Positions 1 through 9,170 of a DNA stretch of 64,000 nucleotides are shown piece after piece. The stretch's first letter is position 1. Every line of letters starts with the position of its first letter. Below the pieces are notes generated by a model. It had not been told where the DNA came from. It did no database searches and worked only from the letters and a program-made list of their open reading frames with translations. Both the position numbers and the translations under genes were made by a program. Source of the stretch: Pedobacter sp. Leaf170. GTDB lineage: Bacteria; Bacteroidota; Bacteroidia; Sphingobacteriales; Sphingobacteriaceae. Where the stretch lies: NCBI RefSeq assembly GCF_920984665.1, contig NZ_CAKLBP010000004.1, positions 248,001-312,000 on the forward strand, read 5' to 3'.

Positions 1-255
1 AGCGTGTGGCATTTCTTTGCCATTCATTTGCAGCATTTCCCAAATGATATGAATATGATTAGGCATTATAACGTATCCGTAAATTTTGATGGTTCTTCTT
101 GCAATAAGCTCTTTTAATGAGTTTAAAATGATTAGCTTATAAATATCATCGGTTAATACACAGCTCCAATCTTTAATTGTACTTGTCCAAAAATATATTT
201 GGCCTAAATTCATTGCAGAATTGCGCCGTTGTTTAAATAAGTCTTTGATAGGCAT
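1..255 (-). CDS. REP-associated tyrosine transposase (RAYT, Y1_Tnp), 5' part
   Basis: The reverse strand from the ATG at 255 reads 85 codons without a stop and runs off the window, so this is the N-terminal part only. The translation begins MPIKDLFKQRRNSAMNLGQI and contains WTSTIKDWSCVLTDD and then YGYVIMPNHIHIIWEM. The PNHIHII segment is the HUH metal-binding motif of IS200-like/Y1 transposases. The catalytic tyrosine should lie beyond the edge. RAYTs are single-copy domesticated relatives of IS200/IS605 transposases that act on REP palindromes. This fits the array of palindromes starting 80 bp upstream at 335. It cannot be judged whether the gene is intact. Confidence 0.85.
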   Translation of the reverse strand, partial: MPIKDLFKQRRNSAMNLGQIYFWTSTIKDWSCVLTDDIYKLIILNSLKELIARRTIKIYGYVIMPNHIHIIWEMLQMNGKEMPHA

Positions 256-334
256 ATTTAAATTTAATATTTAGTTTGGTTATAAAGACATCCTTCTTAC
301 AGAATTGAGTGAAGGATTGTTATTAACTATTTCA

Positions 335-892
335 GTCTGTGGAGACACAGACCATTACAAATTAATTATTAATGACATTTACCGGGTAATTCCCACGAAC
401 ATTTCGGTCTGTGGAAACAAAGACCAAGGTGCAGCAAAAAATTAAAACAACTAAATGTTTCAAATCCATGGTCTGTGTCTCCACAGACCATTACAAATTA
501 ATTATTAATGACTTTTATCGGGCAATTCCCTGCAACATTTCGGTCTGTGGAAACAAAGACCAGGGTGCAGCAAAAAATTAAAACAACTAAATGTTTCAAA
601 TCCATGGTCTGTGTCTCCACAGACCATTACAAATTAATTATTAATGACTTTTATCGGGCAATTCCCTGCAACATTTCGGTCTGCGGAAACAAAGACCAAG
701 GTGCAGCAAAAAATTAAAACAACTAAATGTTTCAAATCCATGGTCTGTGTCTCCACAGACCATTACAAATTAATTATTAATGACTTTTATCGGGCAATTC
801 CCTGCAACATTTCGGTCTGTGGAGACACAGACCGAGGTGCAGAGATTAGATTATATATGCAAACCTAACCATGGTCCGTGTCTTCACAAACA
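335..892. repeat. REP/BIME-like tandem array, 136-bp period
   Basis: Eight copies of a 20-bp palindrome of the type GGTCTGTG-N4-CACAGACC lie at 335-353, 406-425, 470-489, 542-561, 606-625, 678-697, 742-761 and 814-833, with a degenerate ninth at 873-892. Two versions alternate: loop TCTC with a perfect stem, and GGTCTGTGGAAACAAAGACC. Together with fixed spacers they form near-identical 136-bp units (354-489, 490-625, 626-761, partial 762-833). The first unit is the most diverged. This is the organisation of a bacterial interspersed mosaic element next to its RAYT gene. Short reading frames through it are shadows of the repeat. The 256-935 gap holds nothing else. Confidence 0.9.
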
Positions 893-935
893 GAATTGCA
901 TATAAAAATTATCCTAAAAAACCTACTAAACAGAA

Positions 936-1994
936 CTACTCCTCTTCCCTGAAATAAACTTTATAATAGTTCATAGATTTTTCATCATCGTAACCTTTCT
1001 CAATCATTTCTTTATTTCCATGAATGTAGATGTGAAAATTCTTATCCAATTTTAAAACACTTTTATAAACCCGAGCTTGTTTTTTAACCGCGGCATCGGC
1101 AATTTCAAAACTATCCGCAATCGGACTTTCATATTCCTCCTCGTAATTTTTCTTGTAGTTTTTAAAAGATTCTATTCCTTCGGCATTACCAATAACCTCA
1201 TTTCCGAATTCTTCAATATCAAAAGTTTCCTTTTCCTTAAAATATTTCATCGAACGGTTAAGCAAATCAATCTTATCAGCTTTACTTATTTCATAATCAT
1301 CATCAAGCTTTTGAGTTACAAAGTTTTTGTAAACGCCCAACACATTGTTGGTTTGGTTATAACTATCGTTTCTAATTTTCAGTTTCAAAAACTCATCTTT
1401 CCAATAAACTGCGCTATCATTGCTGCTCTTAGATTGGTCCAGCACAACAATTTTAAACCCTTCTTCTTTCTCAACATTAAAAATCAAACAACCTTTATCT
1501 AATTTATTAATATTGATGGCTTCTTGCTCGTAGCTCACATTAAAACCGTCTTGCTCAGGGTAAACCTTCAAATAAGTATCTTTATTTTCCGATTTAAAAA
1601 TACCTAAAACATCAAGCTGCTCGCCTTCAATCTGCACTTTTTCGAAATAGGCAACATATAATTCGCCCGATTTAATTTTCGGATGGTTCGCCACATCATA
1701 TAAATGTTTTGCCAGCTGTTCCGAATTTTCGTGAAAAAGCGAGTTATTTTCAAAAATCTCATTCGCAAAATGGTACACTTCGTTCAATTGCAAATTATCA
1801 CTCGGATGGTAAAAGCGAAAAACTTCATTCACCTTTTCAAAAGGCTTTAAAAAATACTGCATTAATAAATTACCCAAAATTTCGTCCTCAATTTTTAAAG
1901 GTGCGTCAGATAGTTTGTAATATTCTTCCAGTAATTTATTGCCGGTATGGTGTATAGAAAGTTGCTTTAACGAAGCTTCGAAAAATGAAATCAT
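936..1994 (-). CDS. nucleoid-associated protein, NdpA/YejK (37K) family
   Basis: A 352-residue soluble protein resembling the 37-kDa nucleoid-associated family (PF04245; E. coli YejK/NdpA) in length, start (MISFFEASLKQLSIHHTGNK) and the conserved stretch NNVLGVYKNFVTQKL near the middle. Family members bind the nucleoid, but the molecular role in Bacteroidota is not established. The gene stands alone, convergent with nothing and downstream of the REP array. A TACTTTTG box lies 5 bp before the ATG, so the transcript may be leaderless. The family call is by recognition of the overall pattern, not by a catalytic motif. Confidence 0.75.
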   Translation of the reverse strand: MISFFEASLKQLSIHHTGNKLLEEYYKLSDAPLKIEDEILGNLLMQYFLKPFEKVNEVFRFYHPSDNLQLNEVYHFANEIFENNSLFHENSEQLAKHLYDVANHPKIKSGELYVAYFEKVQIEGEQLDVLGIFKSENKDTYLKVYPEQDGFNVSYEQEAININKLDKGCLIFNVEKEEGFKIVVLDQSKSSNDSAVYWKDEFLKLKIRNDSYNQTNNVLGVYKNFVTQKLDDDYEISKADKIDLLNRSMKYFKEKETFDIEEFGNEVIGNAEGIESFKNYKKNYEEEYESPIADSFEIADAAVKKQARVYKSVLKLDKNFHIYIHGNKEMIEKGYDDEKSMNYYKVYFREEE

Positions 1995-1999
1995 GGCGG

Positions 2000-2007
2000 C
2001 AAAAGTA
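2000..2007 (-). promoter_or_regulatory. -7 box TACTTTTG of the nucleoid-associated protein gene
   Basis: Matches the Bacteroidetes sigma-A -7 consensus TAnnTTTG on the minus strand. It lies 5 nt upstream of the ATG at 1994. No -33 TTTG is visible. Confidence 0.6.
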
Positions 2008-2247
2008 AGTAAAAGCCATGGGAAAGAAAGATGCAGATTTTTTAAAATTTTATAATAATTTGAAAATGTTTCAGCAGTAATTCTTGGCAGCTGTAGCCCC
2101 GTTATTCGCTCATACGCCCGCAGGCCTTAAGCACAGGCCGGTATCCTCTACTACCGGGTTTAAAAAACAACGGGTGATTAGGCAAATCTCCCATTTTAAT
2201 TTACAGATAGTCTATTTTAAAATCTCTGTGGTTAATAAACCTTTTTG

Positions 2248-2255
2248 TACTTTTG
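2248..2255 (+). promoter_or_regulatory. -7 box TACTTTTG of hisS
   Basis: TAnnTTTG match ending 5 nt before the ATG at 2261. It lies inside a longer open frame that starts at 2084, which argues that the upstream extension is not translated. Confidence 0.65.
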
Positions 2256-2260
2256 CGGCT

Positions 2261-3643
2261 ATGTCAGTTATTAAGCCCAGTTTAGCAAAAGGTACCCGCG
2301 ATTTTTCTCCTGTAGAAATGGTGAAACGCAACTTTATTTACGATACCATTAAAACGGTTTTCAGGAAATATGGTTATGCAGAAATTCAAACACCAAGCAT
2401 GGAAAACCTTTCTACCTTAACCGGAAAATATGGCGATGAAGGTGATAAACTGATATTTAAAATCTTAAATAGCGGCGATTATTTGAGTAAAATCGATGAG
2501 CAATTACTGGCAACACGCAACTCACAACTGGCAACATCAAAACTATCTGAAAAAGCCCTTCGGTACGATTTAACCGTTCCTTTCGCTCGTTACGTTGTAA
2601 TGCACCAAAACGACATCACACTTCCTTTCAAACGTTTCCAGGTACAACCCGTTTGGCGTGCAGATAAGCCACAAAAAGGTCGCTACCGCGAATTTTACCA
2701 ATGCGATGTTGATGTGGTTGGATCAAAAAGTTTATTAAATGAGGCTGAGTTTATTTTAATTTACGATGAAGCTTTAAGCAAATTAGGTTTAAAGGATTTC
2801 AATATAAAAATTAATAACCGTAAAATTTTATCGGGCATTGCCGAAATTATTGGCAAACCAGATTTAATTATCGACATGACTGTTGCCATAGATAAACTTG
2901 ATAAAATTGGTTTGGATGGTGTAAGTAAAGAGTTATTGGAACGTGGTTTTACCGAAACTGATTTAGAAAAACTTCGTCCGGTAATATTGCTTGAAGGCAA
3001 TAACGAGGAGAAACTGGCCAGCTTAAAAACTGTATTGGCAGAATCAGAAACCGGATTAAAAGGCATAGCTGAAATTGAGCAGGTTTTTGAATATGTAGAA
3101 AGCCTTATATCTTACACTTTACCTTTAACTGCAAAATTAGAACTCGATATTACACTAGCAAGAGGCTTAAATTATTATACTGGTTGTATTTTTGAGGTTA
3201 AAACTAACGAAGTTGCTATGGGCAGCATTGGTGGCGGTGGCCGTTATGATGATTTAACCGGCATGTTTGGTTTAAAAGATTTAACCGGCGTTGGTGTATC
3301 ATTCGGAGCGGATAGAATTTATGATGTTTTAGAAGAACTGAATTTATTCCCGGCATCTGCAGAAGTTGGAACAAAGGTTTTAATCAGCAATTTTGATGAT
3401 GAAGCTGAACGATTTGCATTGCCAATTCTGCAACAATTTAGAACTGCTGGCATTGCTGCAGAGCTTTACCCAACATCAGCAAAGCTGAAAAAACAAATGT
3501 CGTACGCGGATGCAAAAAAAATACCTTACGTGGTGTTAATTGGTGGCGATGAAATTGCAAGCGGCGAGCTTACTTTAAAAGATATGCAAAGTGGCGAGCA
3601 GAAAAAAATGACGGCCTTAGCCATTATGGATTTATTGAAATAG
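2261..3643 (+). CDS. hisS: histidyl-tRNA synthetase
   Basis: Class II aminoacyl-tRNA synthetase charging tRNA-His, 460 residues from the ATG at 2261. KGTRDF is at residues 10-15. Motif 2 is in the [19 protein letters not shown] stretch, the histidine-specific motif is RGLNYYTG, the Gly-rich [13 protein letters not shown] follows, and motif 3 ends [11 protein letters not shown]. The anticodon-binding domain follows (about 365-460). The frame is open back to 2084, but the promoter box at 2248 and the family N-terminus favour 2261. A loop of about 10 residues ([12 protein letters not shown]) before the [12 protein letters not shown] segment is encoded by four 7-nt units at 2509-2536; the family varies in length here. 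Confidence 0.95.
   Translation: MSVIKPSLAKGTRDFSPVEMVKRNFIYDTIKTVFRKYGYAEIQTPSMENLSTLTGKYGDEGDKLIFKILNSGDYLSKIDEQLLATRNSQLATSKLSEKALRYDLTVPFARYVVMHQNDITLPFKRFQVQPVWRADKPQKGRYREFYQCDVDVVGSKSLLNEAEFILIYDEALSKLGLKDFNIKINNRKILSGIAEIIGKPDLIIDMTVAIDKLDKIGLDGVSKELLERGFTETDLEKLRPVILLEGNNEEKLASLKTVLAESETGLKGIAEIEQVFEYVESLISYTLPLTAKLELDITLARGLNYYTGCIFEVKTNEVAMGSIGGGGRYDDLTGMFGLKDLTGVGVSFGADRIYDVLEELNLFPASAEVGTKVLISNFDDEAERFALPILQQFRTAGIAAELYPTSAKLKKQMSYADAKKIPYVVLIGGDEIASGELTLKDMQSGEQKKMTALAIMDLLK
2509..2536 (+). repeat. heptanucleotide-phased repeat inside hisS
   Basis: Four consecutive 7-mers GGCAACA, CGCAACT, CACAACT, GGCAACA share the core xxCAACx at exact 7-nt spacing. They encode part of a surface-loop-like insertion (ATRNSQLAT). 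Confidence 0.55.
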
Positions 3644-3655
3644 AAATTAATAAAT

Positions 3656-3675
3656 GATCTGTGAAGACACAGGCC
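3656..3675. repeat. solitary REP palindrome of the 335-892 family
   Basis: GATCTGTGAAGACACAGGCC differs at three positions from GGTCTGTGGAGACACAGACC in the array. It sits 13 bp after the hisS stop. Confidence 0.7.
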
Positions 3676-3752
3676 ATTTAAAAAAATTTGTCCCTCTGTA
3701 AAAACGGTCGTCATTGCGAATATATTAGTGTATTAATTACCTATACTATTAT

Positions 3753-3880
3753 CCGTTGGTTGAAACCAACGGCAATTAATGTCTGCAAGTTTATTAGCAC
3801 TGCAAAATAGATAACAAGGCATTCATTGCAGGCTGCTTTAGCTGCCTGTTTTATATTAAGCACTTAGCGGCTTTAGCCAA
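3753..3880. repeat. palindromic intergenic repeat, GTTGGTT...AACCAAC family
   Basis: A perfect 20-bp palindrome CCGTTGGTTGAAACCAACGG (3753-3772) is followed by a hairpin around CAGGCTGCTTTAGCTGCCTG and by GGCTTTAGCC (3869-3878). The same components recur at 28007-28122. It is non-coding and lies between hisS and the methyltransferase gene. Confidence 0.7.
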
Positions 3881-3893
3881 AAACCTTCGTTCT

Positions 3894-3963
3894 TAAACCC
3901 GATTGGTTGAAAAGCCCGTAAGCGAGGAACGAGTGCGGACTTGTAAAGGAAAGCGGGACTGAA
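3894..3963 (+). repeat. TAAACCCGAT...AGCGGGACTGAA modular element, copy A
   Basis: Begins TAAACCCGAT and ends AGCGGGACTGAA with a 48-bp unrelated interior. Other copies are at 10916-10978, 28161-28256 and, inverted, 29916-30008. The remaining sequence to 4090 shows no gene or structure I can support. Confidence 0.6.
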
Positions 3964-4090
3964 ATTACCGAAGAATTACTGAAATAACGTTTTCAAATAT
4001 TTTTAAAGGCAATTATTGGAAGGTCTTTAAGCCAAGATGCTTCGTATTTCGCAATGAATATTGTCTAAAGCATTGTGGTCAACTAAGTAT

Positions 4091-4822
4091 CTATCTTCCA
4101 ACTCTCAACAAAACCGGGAAACGGACATCTTTTTCAGCGTCGCTGCCCCAGGCTTCTTTTAGCTCGGTGAACATGTATTCTATCGGGTTTCTTTCGTTCG
4201 CTTTTTTGTAATGTTGCAACGCAGACCAAGTATTTAAATAGCCGATTAGCTGATTAAAATTCCAACGGGTTTTTATCAAGAAATGAGGCGGTGTAATTTC
4301 TTCAAAAGGAAACGGAATGGTTTTATAATTCTCCTCGATGTACCTTCTTTCGGGGTCCCAATATTTACCCAAAAAATCTTCGTAAAGTTTGTGTACAGCA
4401 GCATCAACCTTTTTATCGATATGCATAATTCCGTAGCCGATTATTGCAAAAATCCCATCAGGCTTTAAGGTTCGTTTAACTTCGCTGTAAAAAGCATCGA
4501 AATTAAACCAATGTACCGCTTGCGCTACGGTAATCAAATCAAAACTATCATCATCAACATTTGCTTTATCAGATGATTCTACCTGATAAACAATGTTTGG
4601 CAATTTTAAAGCCTGCTCAATCTGCTTTTTGCTAATGTCTGTAGCATAAACGCCTTCAAAATGCAAAGCTAATTCTCTCGCCACCTGCCCGTTTCCTGTT
4701 GCGCAATCCCACGCAGCTTTTTTATTAACAACTAAAGAAAATAAAAAATCATAAAGCTCTTTCGGGTAAGTTGGGCGATATATTGCATAATCCGCAGCCT
4801 GGTTAGAGAAATTATCTTTCAT
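4091..4822 (-). CDS. class I SAM-dependent methyltransferase
   Basis: A 243-residue soluble protein with a Methyltransf_11-type fold. Motif I is AWDCATGNGQVARELA (about residues 37-52), the acidic end of strand 2 is in YATDISKKQIEQA, and LITVAQAVHWFNFDAF matches the post-II segment common in the trans-aconitate-methyltransferase-like group. The small-molecule substrate cannot be told from sequence. It is a single gene transcribed away from the MHS transporter at 4940, leaving 117 bp between the starts. The N-terminus DNFSNQAADYAIYRPTYP is typical of this subgroup. Confidence 0.8.
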   Translation of the reverse strand: MKDNFSNQAADYAIYRPTYPKELYDFLFSLVVNKKAAWDCATGNGQVARELALHFEGVYATDISKKQIEQALKLPNIVYQVESSDKANVDDDSFDLITVAQAVHWFNFDAFYSEVKRTLKPDGIFAIIGYGIMHIDKKVDAAVHKLYEDFLGKYWDPERRYIEENYKTIPFPFEEITPPHFLIKTRWNFNQLIGYLNTWSALQHYKKANERNPIEYMFTELKEAWGSDAEKDVRFPVLLRVGR

Positions 4823-4912
4823 ATCAAAATGCTTAACTTTTAGTAACAGAATAATTGAAGTTATGCATTTGTTTGCAAAAACATTATTCTACTGCTATCT
4901 TACCATAAAACA

Positions 4913-4920
4913 TACATTTG
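4913..4920 (+). promoter_or_regulatory. -7 box TACATTTG of the MHS transporter gene
   Basis: TAnnTTTG match 19 nt upstream of the ATG at 4940. Confidence 0.5.
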
Positions 4921-4939
4921 TGTTTTATAAACTTGTAAG

Positions 4940-6247
4940 ATGAGCAAAACCTTAACTGATTTTAAAGCCGGAGAAATTGATGAAGTGAAATACAGGCTGA
5001 AATCTATTTTTGGCGGCTCGGTAGGGAATTTGGTAGAATGGTACGATTGGTACACCTATTCGGCTTTTGCATTGTATTTTTCTCCTGCATTTTTCCCTAA
5101 TAGCAACGCTACTGCACAATTATTAAACAGTGCGGGTATTTTTGCAGTAGGCTTTTTAATGCGACCAATAGGCGGTTGGTTATTCGGCAGCATTGCTGAT
5201 AAATTTGGCAGAAAGCAATCAATGGCGATTTCGGTTTTTATCATGGCCATTGGCTCACTCATCATCGGATTAACGCCAGGCTACAAACAAATTGGAATTG
5301 CTGCACCATTATTATTGGTTTTCGCCAGGCTAATTCAAGGTTTAAGTACAGGTGGCGAATATGGAACATCTGCTACCTATTTAAGTGAAATGGCGGCGAA
5401 AAAGCATCGTGGTTTTTACTCAAGCTTTCAATATGTAACGTTAATTGGCGGTCAGTTATTGGCATTAGGCATACAGCTCATTTTGCAGAATTGGCTGCTA
5501 AGTCCGGCAGAATTACAAGCCTGGGGATGGCGCATTCCATTTTTTATTGGTGCAATTTTATCTTTCATTGCTTTGTATTTAAGAAGGCACATTGCCGAAA
5601 CTTCTGCTTTTAAAAGTAAATCTGTAGATGATAAAAAAGGCGGCATAGCCGTTTTAATGCAATACCCAAAAGAAGTGCTAACCGTAGTTGGCTTAACTTT
5701 GGGTGGTACAATTGCGTTTTATACTTTTAGCACTTACATGCAAAAATTTTTGGTTAACACGGTTCATTTAAGTAAAGAAACATCAACAACATTATCTTTT
5801 ACTTCGTTATTGGTATTTGCAATTATTCAACCTTTATTTGGTTTATTATCCGATAAAATTGGAAGAAAACCTCTTCTAATTGGCTTTGGCGTTTTAGGCG
5901 CATTGCTTACTTATCCAATATTAACCGGAATAGCAAATGAAACCAATACCATCCTTATTTTTCTATTAATGATAGCCGCATTAATTATTGTTAGCGGCTA
6001 TACCAGCATCAACGCAGTGGTAAAAGCAGAATTATTTCCTGCTGAAATTAGAGCACTTGGTGTGGGTTTGCCTTATGCTTTAACAGTAGCAATATTTGGT
6101 GGAACTGCCGAATATTTGGCGCTTTGGTTTAAAAACATTGGCCACGAGAATTATTTTTATTGGTATGTAACCGGATGCATTTTAATTTCCCTAATCCTTT
6201 ATACCACCATGAAAGACACTAAACATCATTCTAAAATTGAGGATTGA
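4940..6247 (+). CDS. MFS transporter, metabolite:H+ symporter (KgtP/ProP-like)
   Basis: A 435-residue inner-membrane protein with about 12 hydrophobic segments. The N-terminus GGSVGNLVEWYDWYTYSAFA is characteristic of the metabolite:H+ symporter subfamily. DKFGRKQSM is the loop 2-3 MFS signature, and DKIGRKPLL is its repeat in the second half. Family members take up organic acids or osmolytes such as alpha-ketoglutarate, citrate or proline; the substrate here is unknown. The gene is monocistronic, with its own promoter box at 4913 and rarA starting 107 bp downstream from another box. Confidence 0.85.
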   Translation: MSKTLTDFKAGEIDEVKYRLKSIFGGSVGNLVEWYDWYTYSAFALYFSPAFFPNSNATAQLLNSAGIFAVGFLMRPIGGWLFGSIADKFGRKQSMAISVFIMAIGSLIIGLTPGYKQIGIAAPLLLVFARLIQGLSTGGEYGTSATYLSEMAAKKHRGFYSSFQYVTLIGGQLLALGIQLILQNWLLSPAELQAWGWRIPFFIGAILSFIALYLRRHIAETSAFKSKSVDDKKGGIAVLMQYPKEVLTVVGLTLGGTIAFYTFSTYMQKFLVNTVHLSKETSTTLSFTSLLVFAIIQPLFGLLSDKIGRKPLLIGFGVLGALLTYPILTGIANETNTILIFLLMIAALIIVSGYTSINAVVKAELFPAEIRALGVGLPYALTVAIFGGTAEYLALWFKNIGHENYFYWYVTGCILISLILYTTMKDTKHHSKIED

Positions 6248-6341
6248 AGCTACTGATGCTTTAATTCTAACAATTATAGGTTTGTTACATAGGCTAAGCT
6301 AAAATTCGCAGTAATAATCAGCAGGCAAATATCATTTTTCA

Positions 6342-6349
6342 TATATTTA
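6342..6349 (+). promoter_or_regulatory. -7-like box TATATTTA of rarA
   Basis: One mismatch to TAnnTTTG. It ends exactly 5 nt before the ATG, the same geometry as at hisS and others. Confidence 0.4.
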
Positions 6350-6354
6350 CGATT

Positions 6355-7635
6355 ATGCAAAACCTGCCACCTTTAGCCGAAAGAATGCGCCCGCAAAACC
6401 TAAATGAATATGTTGGGCAACAGCATTTGGTAGGCGAAAATGCAGTTCTACGCAAAGCGATTGAAAGTAGCCAGCTACCATCGATGATTTTTTGGGGACC
6501 TCCAGGCGTGGGCAAAACAACACTTGCCTACATAATTTCTCAAACATTAGACCGACCATTTTTTAATTTAAGTGCAATTAATAGTGGCGTAAAAGATATT
6601 AGAGAAGTTATCGATAGAGCTGCCCAATTAAAAGATAGCTTTTTAGGTTTGCCTATTTTATTTATTGATGAGATTCATCGTTTTAGTAAATCGCAACAAG
6701 ATAGTTTGCTTGGCGCTGTTGAACGGGGTTTAGTAACCTTAATTGGTGCAACAACCGAAAATCCATCTTTCGAAGTTATATCCGCTTTGTTATCGAGATG
6801 CCAGGTTTACATTTTAAAATCATTAACAGAAGATGAATTGTCTGGTTTACTACAAACAGCCATTGAAAAAGATACAGTACTGGCTCAAAAAAAAATAACG
6901 ATTAAAGAGCACGAAGCTTTAATCAGGTTATCTGGTGGCGATGCCCGTAAACTTTTAAATGTTCTGGAAATTGCCATAAACGGAATTGGTGGCGATAAAA
7001 TTACGCTCACCAATGAAAATGTGCTTGCCCACGCACAACAGAATTTAGCATTGTACGATAAAGCGGGCGAACAACATTATGATATTATTTCTGCTTTTAT
7101 AAAATCTATTCGCGGTAGCGACCCAAACGCAGCAGTTTACTGGCTAGCCCGAATGATTGAAGGCGGAGAAGACCCCTTATTTATCGCCAGACGATTACTT
7201 ATTCTTTCTTCAGAAGATATTGGAAATGCAAATCCAAACGCTTTACTCCTTGCCAATAATTGTTTTACGGCAGTAAATGTAATTGGTTATCCCGAGGCGA
7301 GAATTATTTTATCGCAATGCGTAACTTATTTAGCCAGCTCGGTAAAAAGCAATGCATCTTACGAAGCAATAAACCGTGCGCAAGCCTTGGTTAAACAAAC
7401 CGGCAATTTACCTGTGCCCCTGCACATACGTAATGCACCAACCAAGTTGATGAAAAATATTGGTTATGGAAAAGATTATAAATATTCGCACAGTTACGAT
7501 GGTAATTTCGAAACGCAAGAATATTTTCCGGATGAATTGAGCGGAACAAAACTTTACGATCCGGGCAAAAATCCGGCAGAAGAAAAACTTAGAGAGAAGT
7601 TACGGCAAAACTGGAAAGAAAAATACAATTACTAA
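6355..7635 (+). CDS. rarA: replication-associated recombination protein A (AAA+ ATPase)
   Basis: A 426-residue clamp-loader-like AAA+ ATPase (RarA/MgsA/WRNIP1 family) acting at stalled replication forks. Walker A GPPGVGKTT is at residues 48-56, Walker B ILFIDEIHRF at 101-110, sensor 1 in LIGATTENPSFEV, and the arginine-finger region in LLSRCQVY. The C-terminal half (SEDIGNANPNALLLANN, and IRNAPTKLMKNIGYGKDYKY near the end) is the MgsA tetramerisation domain. Length and domain order are normal for the family. The next gene starts 60 bp downstream and could be cotranscribed, although their functions are unrelated. Confidence 0.95.
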   Translation: MQNLPPLAERMRPQNLNEYVGQQHLVGENAVLRKAIESSQLPSMIFWGPPGVGKTTLAYIISQTLDRPFFNLSAINSGVKDIREVIDRAAQLKDSFLGLPILFIDEIHRFSKSQQDSLLGAVERGLVTLIGATTENPSFEVISALLSRCQVYILKSLTEDELSGLLQTAIEKDTVLAQKKITIKEHEALIRLSGGDARKLLNVLEIAINGIGGDKITLTNENVLAHAQQNLALYDKAGEQHYDIISAFIKSIRGSDPNAAVYWLARMIEGGEDPLFIARRLLILSSEDIGNANPNALLLANNCFTAVNVIGYPEARIILSQCVTYLASSVKSNASYEAINRAQALVKQTGNLPVPLHIRNAPTKLMKNIGYGKDYKYSHSYDGNFETQEYFPDELSGTKLYDPGKNPAEEKLREKLRQNWKEKYNY

Positions 7636-7695
7636 CTGTAACATTTTTGGCCTAATGCATACTAATAATAAACCAACATCAATAACTAAAACTAT

Positions 7696-9168
7696 ATGCT
7701 GAATACTTTTTTAAGCCATCAATGGAAATCATTCTGGCGTTCGCGGAACCGGGGCAGCAGTATTGCGGGCCAAATTGTTTTGGGCTTTTTTATGCTTTAC
7801 TTTCTTGTTCTTGCGCTTGGTGCAGGTTTCGGAATGCAATTTTTACTGCCGAAAATCTTCCCAAATCAAGATGTTATTAAAAGTTTTAACGGCTTAATTC
7901 TTTATTATTTCGCACTAGATTTTATTATGCGCTTGCAACTGCAAGAATTACCAACGCTAAGTATAATTCCTTATCTGCATTTAAGAATCTCAAGAAGTAA
8001 AATTATTAGTTTCCTTAACCTAAAGGCATTATTTTCTGCTTTTAATTTATGGCCGATATTTATTTTCTTACCTTTTATATTTTTAAAAATCGGTACAACT
8101 TATGGCATATTTACCGCTTTAATGTATGTAGTAACCATACTTTCTATAACTATTTTTAACAATTATTTGGCGCTGTACATTAAGCGTAAATCGATAAGCA
8201 ATGTACTCTATACACTTGTTGGCCTAATTATTTTTGCAGTTTTTGCTGCGCTGGAGTACTATAAAGTTATTTCGGTAATGGCTGCATCCGATTATGTTTT
8301 TAAAACCATCGCCAAAATGCCATTTATCGGCTTTGCCTTTACCTTAGCTGCTGTTGCAATTTTTTACATTAACTCCAGCTTCCTGCTTAAAAACTTGTAT
8401 ACCGAAGAATTAAGCAGTAAACAAGAGAAAAAAGCAAGTACCGATTATGCATTCTTAAATAGATTTGGTAGAGTTGGCGAACTTGCAGCATTGGAATTAA
8501 AATTAATTTTGCGCCATAAAAGACCCCGTTCTTCTGTAATAATGGGTTTCTTTTTTCTGTTTTACGGATTCATCTTTTACAAAGAAAAAGCCATTGATAG
8601 AGATGCTTTCGGACAAATGATGTTCGGTGCAATTTTTATGACTGGCATTTCTATCATCATATACGGTCAGTTCATGTTCGCATGGCAAAGCGCACATTTT
8701 GATGGTATTTTGGCTAACAAAATCAATTTCAAAGATTTTATCAGAGCAAAATTTTTACTTTTTACAATTGGCTGTACAGTTATTACTTTGCTGGCAAGTT
8801 TTTACGGCTTTTTGAGTCCGAAGTTATTATTGTTACATGTTGCAGCATATTTATACAACATTGGTTTTGGTACAGTGGTGGTTTTATACCTGGCTACCTT
8901 AAACTACAAACGCCTTGATATCACAAAAGCGGCAAGTTTTAATTATCAGGGAACTGGCGCTACACAATGGTTATTAATGTTTCCTTACGCATTAACGCCG
9001 ATATTAATTTATGTTCCTTTCGGGATGTTGGATAAACCATATTGGGGTTTAATTGCCGTTTCCATTTTCGGCCTTATTATGTTATTAATGCGTGGTTTCT
9101 GGGTAAACTACATTGCTAAAAGATTAGAATTACAACGTTATAAAATAGCCGAAGGCTTTAGAGAATAA
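7696..9168 (+). CDS. DUF5687 membrane protein, ABC transporter permease-like
   Basis: A 490-residue integral membrane protein with roughly 10-12 hydrophobic segments and a positively charged N-terminus (HQWKSFWRSRNRG). It matches the Bacteroidota DUF5687 family, whose genes usually sit directly before an ABC ATPase gene. That is the case here: the ATPase starts 2 bp after the stop. It is therefore probably the transmembrane subunit of an ABC exporter of unknown substrate. No catalytic motif can be cited; the call rests on topology and pairing. Confidence 0.75.
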   Translation: MLNTFLSHQWKSFWRSRNRGSSIAGQIVLGFFMLYFLVLALGAGFGMQFLLPKIFPNQDVIKSFNGLILYYFALDFIMRLQLQELPTLSIIPYLHLRISRSKIISFLNLKALFSAFNLWPIFIFLPFIFLKIGTTYGIFTALMYVVTILSITIFNNYLALYIKRKSISNVLYTLVGLIIFAVFAALEYYKVISVMAASDYVFKTIAKMPFIGFAFTLAAVAIFYINSSFLLKNLYTEELSSKQEKKASTDYAFLNRFGRVGELAALELKLILRHKRPRSSVIMGFFFLFYGFIFYKEKAIDRDAFGQMMFGAIFMTGISIIIYGQFMFAWQSAHFDGILANKINFKDFIRAKFLLFTIGCTVITLLASFYGFLSPKLLLLHVAAYLYNIGFGTVVVLYLATLNYKRLDITKAASFNYQGTGATQWLLMFPYALTPILIYVPFGMLDKPYWGLIAVSIFGLIMLLMRGFWVNYIAKRLELQRYKIAEGFRE

Positions 9169-9170
9169 TT

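Noticed and set aside
508..868. Two overlapping open frames of 69 and 74 codons
   Set aside because: They run through the 136-bp repeat units and are identical because the DNA is repeated; there is no family likeness or promoter.
335..892. CRISPR array
   Set aside because: Units are 136 bp with identical spacers and two palindromes each, and there are no cas genes nearby.
1077..1502. 141-codon plus-strand frame inside the nucleoid-associated protein gene
   Set aside because: It is an antisense shadow of a recognisable coding region, Phe/Ile-rich without family likeness.
2084..2260. N-terminal extension of hisS
   Set aside because: It contains the -7 box 5 nt before the family start at 2261 and has no similarity to synthetases.
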